DNA from: Terriglobia bacterium
Lineage (GTDB): Bacteria > Acidobacteriota > Terriglobia > Terriglobales > Acidobacteriaceae
Length of the DNA stretch: 37,722 nucleotides
Direction: 5' to 3'
Assembly: GCA_020073465.1 (NCBI GenBank)
Contig: JAIQFC010000037.1
Coordinates: forward strand, 1-37,722
Numbering within the stretch: position 1 is the stretch's first letter; each line of letters opens with the position of its first letter. The notes beneath the pieces are model-generated. The model did not search any database. It worked only from the letters and a program-made list of their open reading frames with translations, and was not told the DNA's origin. Positions 33,532 to 37,722 of this stretch are shown in pieces. A program made the translations under genes and the position numbers.

Positions 33532-34887
33532 TTAAGTCGATTTCTGGGGTGTACCTGGTTCCGACTGCGAAGGCGGGATCTGCCACAGGACGAAGCGCCA
33601 CACAATCGGTCTCGGCCCGAAGACCGGATCATCCACAAAGATGATGAGTACGCCCGTCGTGAACAGCGGTTGTGGCGAGGCCAAAGCCCGGGCCTGGATA
33701 ACCTGCGCAACACCAGCCTGTCGCTCGGCCAGGGCCGGCGTATTACGCTTCTGCCCGCGCGGGTTCGGTTCTGTGCCACTGACTGTCGCTTGTGCCAGCA
33801 TGACTGCGGAGCTAGCATGCCTGCGCTCAGCCACCACCGGCCGTGGCGCAGCATGAGTCACAGCGGGAATCATCGGTCGTTGCTCCAGGAACGGTGTTGG
33901 CGCGGTACTCGCGATCATGTGGGGCGTATTCTGGAATGCCACCAGGCGCGGCGCATGCCACGCGACAATCGCGAAAGCGCATGCCGACGCTGTGGCGACC
34001 GCCAGTAGGGACTTCCGAGCCGGCGCCGGTTTCGGCCGGTTGACGTCGAGAATTCGCGCCACGCGCAAGGTCGTCTGCCGAACGCGATTGACCGCCGCCT
34101 GGGCCAGCGCGGCACTGCGCCGCAGCACGCTTCTCTCCGCCAGATTTGCCAGGCACTCGGCATAGGCGCGGGGGCTACGGGTCTCGGCCAGCACGGCCTC
34201 GTCACACGCCATCTCGCGTTCCAAAGAAATTCGCTCCTCCATCCACCACACGGCAGGATGGAAGAACAACAACGCCTTCACGAATTGCTGCACGACGTTG
34301 CTCCAGTCGTCCCAGCGGCGCAGGTGCGCCAATTCGTGCAGCAAGACCTGGTTCAGCTCCGCCGCCGACAATTCTTGCAGCAGCCTGGAGGGGATGACCA
34401 CGGCGGGTTTCACGAAGCCGATCGCGGTCGGAACGTGAATGCGGCCGGAGGTCAGAATCTGCACTTCCCGTGACGGACAGAAGCGCGCGACGGTGGAATG
34501 CCAGGTTGCATCGGCGAATTCGATGCGACGGCAGCTTCGGCGCAGGCGCCGCAATTCGATGAAGCCGATGCCCACGCGCGCCAGCGCCAGGATCGCGATC
34601 CCTGCCCACGCGGCGAACAGGTACAAGGCCCAGGAACCCGGCACGGATATCAAGGGGTGCAGCGCAGCATTGGCAGTTGCGCCGATGCCGCCGGCAACAA
34701 GCAGCGGAAGCACCGCGGTCCCGATCAGCGCCGCGAACCACACGCCGAAACGGGTGGCGGAATTCTGCCGAGGCACCACACGCAGCAGCGTCCCGGCGAA
34801 CGCCGCCAGCGCCAGGCCGATGGCCAGCGAATCCACCATGCGTTCAGCCGACACCTGCGCCACCGCGTTCAGCACCGTGTGCATCAT
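33532..34887 (-). CDS. M56 family (BlaR1-like) membrane metallopeptidase
   Basis: A 451-residue membrane protease. N-terminal membrane segments lie at about 20-37, 48-70 and 86-110; the zinc motif HELAH is at 184-188 with a downstream glutamate in the EREMACDEAVL region; a last membrane segment is near 293-312. The C-terminal ~130 residues are Pro/Ala-rich and lack the penicillin-binding sensor domain of true BlaR1, so the signal is not necessarily a beta-lactam. The start overlaps the stop of the BlaI-like gene by four bases. By analogy it would inactivate the BlaI-like repressor on receiving an envelope signal. Confidence 0.88.
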   Translation of the reverse strand: MMHTVLNAVAQVSAERMVDSLAIGLALAAFAGTLLRVVPRQNSATRFGVWFAALIGTAVLPLLVAGGIGATANAALHPLISVPGSWALYLFAAWAGIAILALARVGIGFIELRRLRRSCRRIEFADATWHSTVARFCPSREVQILTSGRIHVPTAIGFVKPAVVIPSRLLQELSAAELNQVLLHELAHLRRWDDWSNVVQQFVKALLFFHPAVWWMEERISLEREMACDEAVLAETRSPRAYAECLANLAERSVLRRSAALAQAAVNRVRQTTLRVARILDVNRPKPAPARKSLLAVATASACAFAIVAWHAPRLVAFQNTPHMIASTAPTPFLEQRPMIPAVTHAAPRPVVAERRHASSAVMLAQATVSGTEPNPRGQKRNTPALAERQAGVAQVIQARALASPQPLFTTGVLIIFVDDPVFGPRPIVWRFVLWQIPPSQSEPGTPQKST

Positions 34888-35279
34888 TGTTCCTTGGCGC
34901 TGCCGCCTTCGGGTTCCAGCAACTCCCGCAGGCGCGTCAGCTCCGCCTCGTCAATGCTTTCGTCTTGCAATATGTTCAACACCAGCAACTCGTGCGAGTT
35001 CTTGAAAAAACGGTTCACCAAGTGGCGAATTTCAAAGCGCGTGGCCTCCTTGCGCCCGACCAGCGGCATGTAGACGTGCGCGCGGCCATTCTTGACGTGC
35101 TTTACGTAACCTTTATTCTCGAGAATACGGATGGTGGTCAGGACAGAGTTGTACGCCAGAGTAGGCTTGGGCAGCAACGCATCGAGCACTTGCTGCACGG
35201 TCGCCGAGCCCTTCTGCCAGAGCACGTTCATCAGTCGCAGCTCGGCTTCAGTTAAGGTTGGAGACTTTCTCGGGGGCAA
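34884..35279 (-). CDS. BlaI/MecI/CopY family transcriptional repressor
   Basis: A 131-residue winged-helix repressor: LTEAELRLMNVLWQKGSATV at the start, QQVLDALLPK, the recognition helix region LAYNSVLTTIRILENKGYVK and the dimerisation helices toward the end (HLVNRFFKNSHELLVLNIL). A TTG at 35279 is chosen because GGAGGAAGG lies nine bases upstream and family similarity begins here; the frame is open far upstream but with no homology. It is coupled to the M56 peptidase gene, the usual BlaI-BlaR1 pairing. The operator at 35339 lies in its promoter. Confidence 0.87.
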   Translation of the reverse strand: MPPRKSPTLTEAELRLMNVLWQKGSATVQQVLDALLPKPTLAYNSVLTTIRILENKGYVKHVKNGRAHVYMPLVGRKEATRFEIRHLVNRFFKNSHELLVLNILQDESIDEAELTRLRELLEPEGGSAKEQ

Positions 35280-35338
35280 GTGGCCCTTCCTCCGCAATTC
35301 AGGTTGTAATTCATTAGACGATGAGGTACGGAATTTGT

Positions 35339-35356
35339 CAACTAAACCATTAGTTG
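35339..35356 (-). promoter_or_regulatory. Perfect BlaI-type operator upstream of the blaI-like gene
   Basis: CAACTAA-ACCA-TTAGTTG is a perfect 7-bp inverted repeat with 4-base spacer, 60 bases before the TTG start. BlaI-family repressors bind palindromes with TACTA/CAACTA-like half sites. Its double at 33477 suggests a two-site regulon within 2 kb. Confidence 0.68.
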
Positions 35357-35439
35357 CATGAACTCGGCGTGGAGTTGCACGACTGAATTGAATAGAGCGT
35401 TTTCTGGACTGTGTTAATCCGTGGTTAGCTTCGGCGCGT

Positions 35440-36164
<725 letters not shown>

Positions 36165-36168
<4 letters not shown>

Positions 36169-36899
36169 TTCAGCAGTTCCTTGTACTTCGAACCCAGGTA
36201 GGCCTCGATGACCGCCGGATGGTGTACCACGTCCTGCGGCTTGCCTTCGGCGATCTTGATGCCGTGATCGAGCACCACCACACGGTCGGCGATCTTCATC
36301 ACCACCTGCATGACGTGCTCCACGCCGCCGATGGCAGCGATGCCCCATTCCGGCAGGCGCTTCAGCAAGTCTGCCAGCGCCAACGCCTCTACCGTCGGCA
36401 GGCCGGCCACGACTTCATCTAATAGGATCAGCCTGGGCTTGGTCGCCAGCGCGCGCGCGATTTCCAGGCGCTTCATCATGGGCAGCCCCATGCCACGAGC
36501 CGCCAAGTGCATGACCTTCCCCATGCCAAGGAACTGCAGGACCTTCGCCGCCTCCCGCTCGGCCGCGGCTGGCGACGAAGTACGCAGGAACGCTCCCAGC
36601 ATGGTGTTTTCCAGCACCGTCAAGTTGCGCAGCGGTTTGACGATCTGGAACGTTCGCCCGATGCCCAGCTTAGCCGCCGTATTGGGCGAGGAGTGCGTGA
36701 TGTCGTGGCCGTCGAAGACGATCTGGCCTGCATCCGCCTGGTGCACACTGGTGATCAGGTTGAACAGGGTAGTCTTGCCGGCGCCGTTGGGCCCGACGAT
36801 GAAGGCAATCTCGCCCGTCTCGACCGACATGTTGACGTCGGTGACAGCCTTGAGCCCGCCGAATCGCTTGCTGACGTTCTTGATTTCCAAAAGCGCCAT
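36165..36899 (-). CDS. livG: Branched-chain amino acid ABC transporter ATPase LivG
   Basis: A 244-residue ATPase with Walker A VGPNGAGKTT, an IGRTFQIVKPLRNLTVLENT segment diagnostic for LivG, and Walker B LILLDEVVAGLPT. Where the ABC signature LSGGQ is expected the sequence reads ARGMGLPMMKRLEIARAL, so the usual LSYGQQ of LivG is altered, which may weaken ATPase function. Pairs with livF by a 4-base overlap and follows livM by 36 bases. Confidence 0.92.
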
Positions 36900-36935
36900 G
36901 TTTGGCCAACTTGAAACTGAAGCCGAAGATCGAAA

Positions 36936-37722
36936 CTATTCCGCTTGCGGCAGAGGCACGCGTTTGCTTTCTTCCGCCGGGCCGGGCGGTGGCACGCTCG
37001 CAAACGGCGTGCGCGGCGCGGCCTTGAACCAGCGCAACCTGCGGTTCAGCGTGCCCACGATCCCTTCCGGCAGGAACAGCACCACGAGCACGACCAGGAT
37101 GCCGTAAATCAGCAGGTGCGCTTCCTTGAATATGTTTTTGAAAACTTCCGATGCTGTCTCCAGCACGAGCGAGCCCACGACCGGCCCGAGCAAAGTGCCG
37201 GCGCCGCCCAGCATGGGAAGAATCGAGATTTCGACCGACACCTCAATGCCCAGCATCTGGTCGGGCACGATGTAAAGGAACAAACTCGCGTACAGCGCTC
37301 CGGCCAGCGCCGACAAGGCGGCGCTCAGCAGCAGCGCCCAAAGTTTGACGCGCGCGGTGTTGACGCCGACCGACAGCGCCGTGTCCTCGTCTTCGCGGAT
37401 GGCCATCAGGTAGTAGCCGAAGCGCGAGCGCTCCATCCAGTAGGTGAGCGCGAACGACATGATGGTCAGGATCACGCACGCGTAATAAAACGAGCGCATC
37501 GAGTTCTGAGGAAACAGCAACGGCACCGGCGTGCCCACGTCGCCGCCGGTGACGTTAGGGAGGTTCTTGGCAATCAGCCGCACCACCTCGGCGAACGCGA
37601 TGGTTGCCAGGCAGAAGTACGGCCCGCGCAAGCGGAACGAGACACTACCGATAATCACGGCGGCGACCAGGGAGAGGACCACGCCCCCACCGATAGCCAG
37701 CCACGGCGACATGCCCTTGCTC
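36936..37722 (-). CDS. livM: Branched-chain amino acid ABC transporter permease LivM, 5' end cut by the window
   Basis: About 261 residues of a LivM-type permease; the start is beyond 37722. Membrane segments are evident, and the LivM signature GPYFCLATIAFAEVVRLIA (near the visible start) and SRFGYYLMAIREDEDTALSV, the coupling helix that contacts the ATPases, are present. It ends with a proline-rich tail (PPPGPAEESKRVPLPQAE). Upstream livH and the binding protein livK would be expected off the window edge. Confidence 0.92.
   Translation of the reverse strand, partial: SKGMSPWLAIGGGVVLSLVAAVIIGSVSFRLRGPYFCLATIAFAEVVRLIAKNLPNVTGGDVGTPVPLLFPQNSMRSFYYACVILTIMSFALTYWMERSRFGYYLMAIREDEDTALSVGVNTARVKLWALLLSAALSALAGALYASLFLYIVPDQMLGIEVSVEISILPMLGGAGTLLGPVVGSLVLETASEVFKNIFKEAHLLIYGILVVLVVLFLPEGIVGTLNRRLRWFKAAPRTPFASVPPPGPAEESKRVPLPQAE

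Noticed and set aside
36169..36348. Upstream extension of the LivF frame
   Set aside because: It overlaps livG on the same strand and reads as basic, His/Arg-rich noise; the ATGA-coupled start at 36168 is far better.

Overview
The window looks like a chromosomal stretch from an environmental, moderately GC-rich Gram-negative bacterium, most likely an acidobacterium (Acidobacteriota). ClpC, MreB, the DUF2934-Hsp20 fusion, the BlaI/M56 pair and the small acidic protein all resemble what I know from that phylum; this is an impression from protein sequence, not a database result. No rRNA, tRNA or CRISPR array was seen.

Layout. 0-1.5 kb is insertion-sequence debris: the tail of an IS1182-like transposase, a C-terminally truncated IS110 transposase with a structured 5' leader, and the tail of a radical SAM gene. 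1.6-9.8 kb carries a membrane protein, a broken Hsp20 gene, a HypE-like AIR-synthase protein, YjbQ, a ParB-like/IS110 relic, a Crp/Fnr regulator behind a short leader ORF, an HhH glycosylase-like protein, a methyltransferase next to cyclopropane fatty acid synthase, an orphan Flp pilin and a DUF2934-Hsp20 fusion. 10-12 kb has a caspase-like peptidase and a HicA-like protein. 12.2-13.3 kb is a truncated mreB copy joined to the tail of a cytidylate-kinase-like gene. 13.6-16.1 kb is clpC.

16.6-22.4 kb is a four-gene operon, GT4 - GH130 - GT4 - GH130, that probably makes and turns over a mannose-containing glycan or oligosaccharide. 22.4-23.4 kb is mostly non-coding debris. 23.4-24.7 kb holds a small acidic protein and the intact mreB. 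24.8-27.0 kb holds relics of galT, a cupin gene and a PilZ gene around an intact DUF932 gene.

27.1-32.0 kb is a same-strand accessory operon: XRE regulator, DUF6036 nucleotidyltransferase, two unrecognised proteins and an SNF2-like helicase, behind a palindromic operator. It is the best candidate for an undescribed system. Just upstream lies a single reading frame that appears to join an HtrA N-terminus, a MoxR-type ATPase core and the C-terminal part of a Rad52-like annealing protein. It sits behind a BlaI-type operator that also occurs in front of the neighbouring blaI-blaR1-like pair. The window ends in a livF-livG-livM branched-chain amino-acid transporter operon, with livM cut by the window edge.

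Two themes recur. One is stress and proteostasis (Hsp20, ClpC, HtrA, Cfa, YjbQ, Crp/Fnr, caspase). The other is gene decay: chimeric junctions and single-base frameshifts in accessory genes beside intact long genes. The junctions could be real deletions or assembly errors; raw reads would decide.
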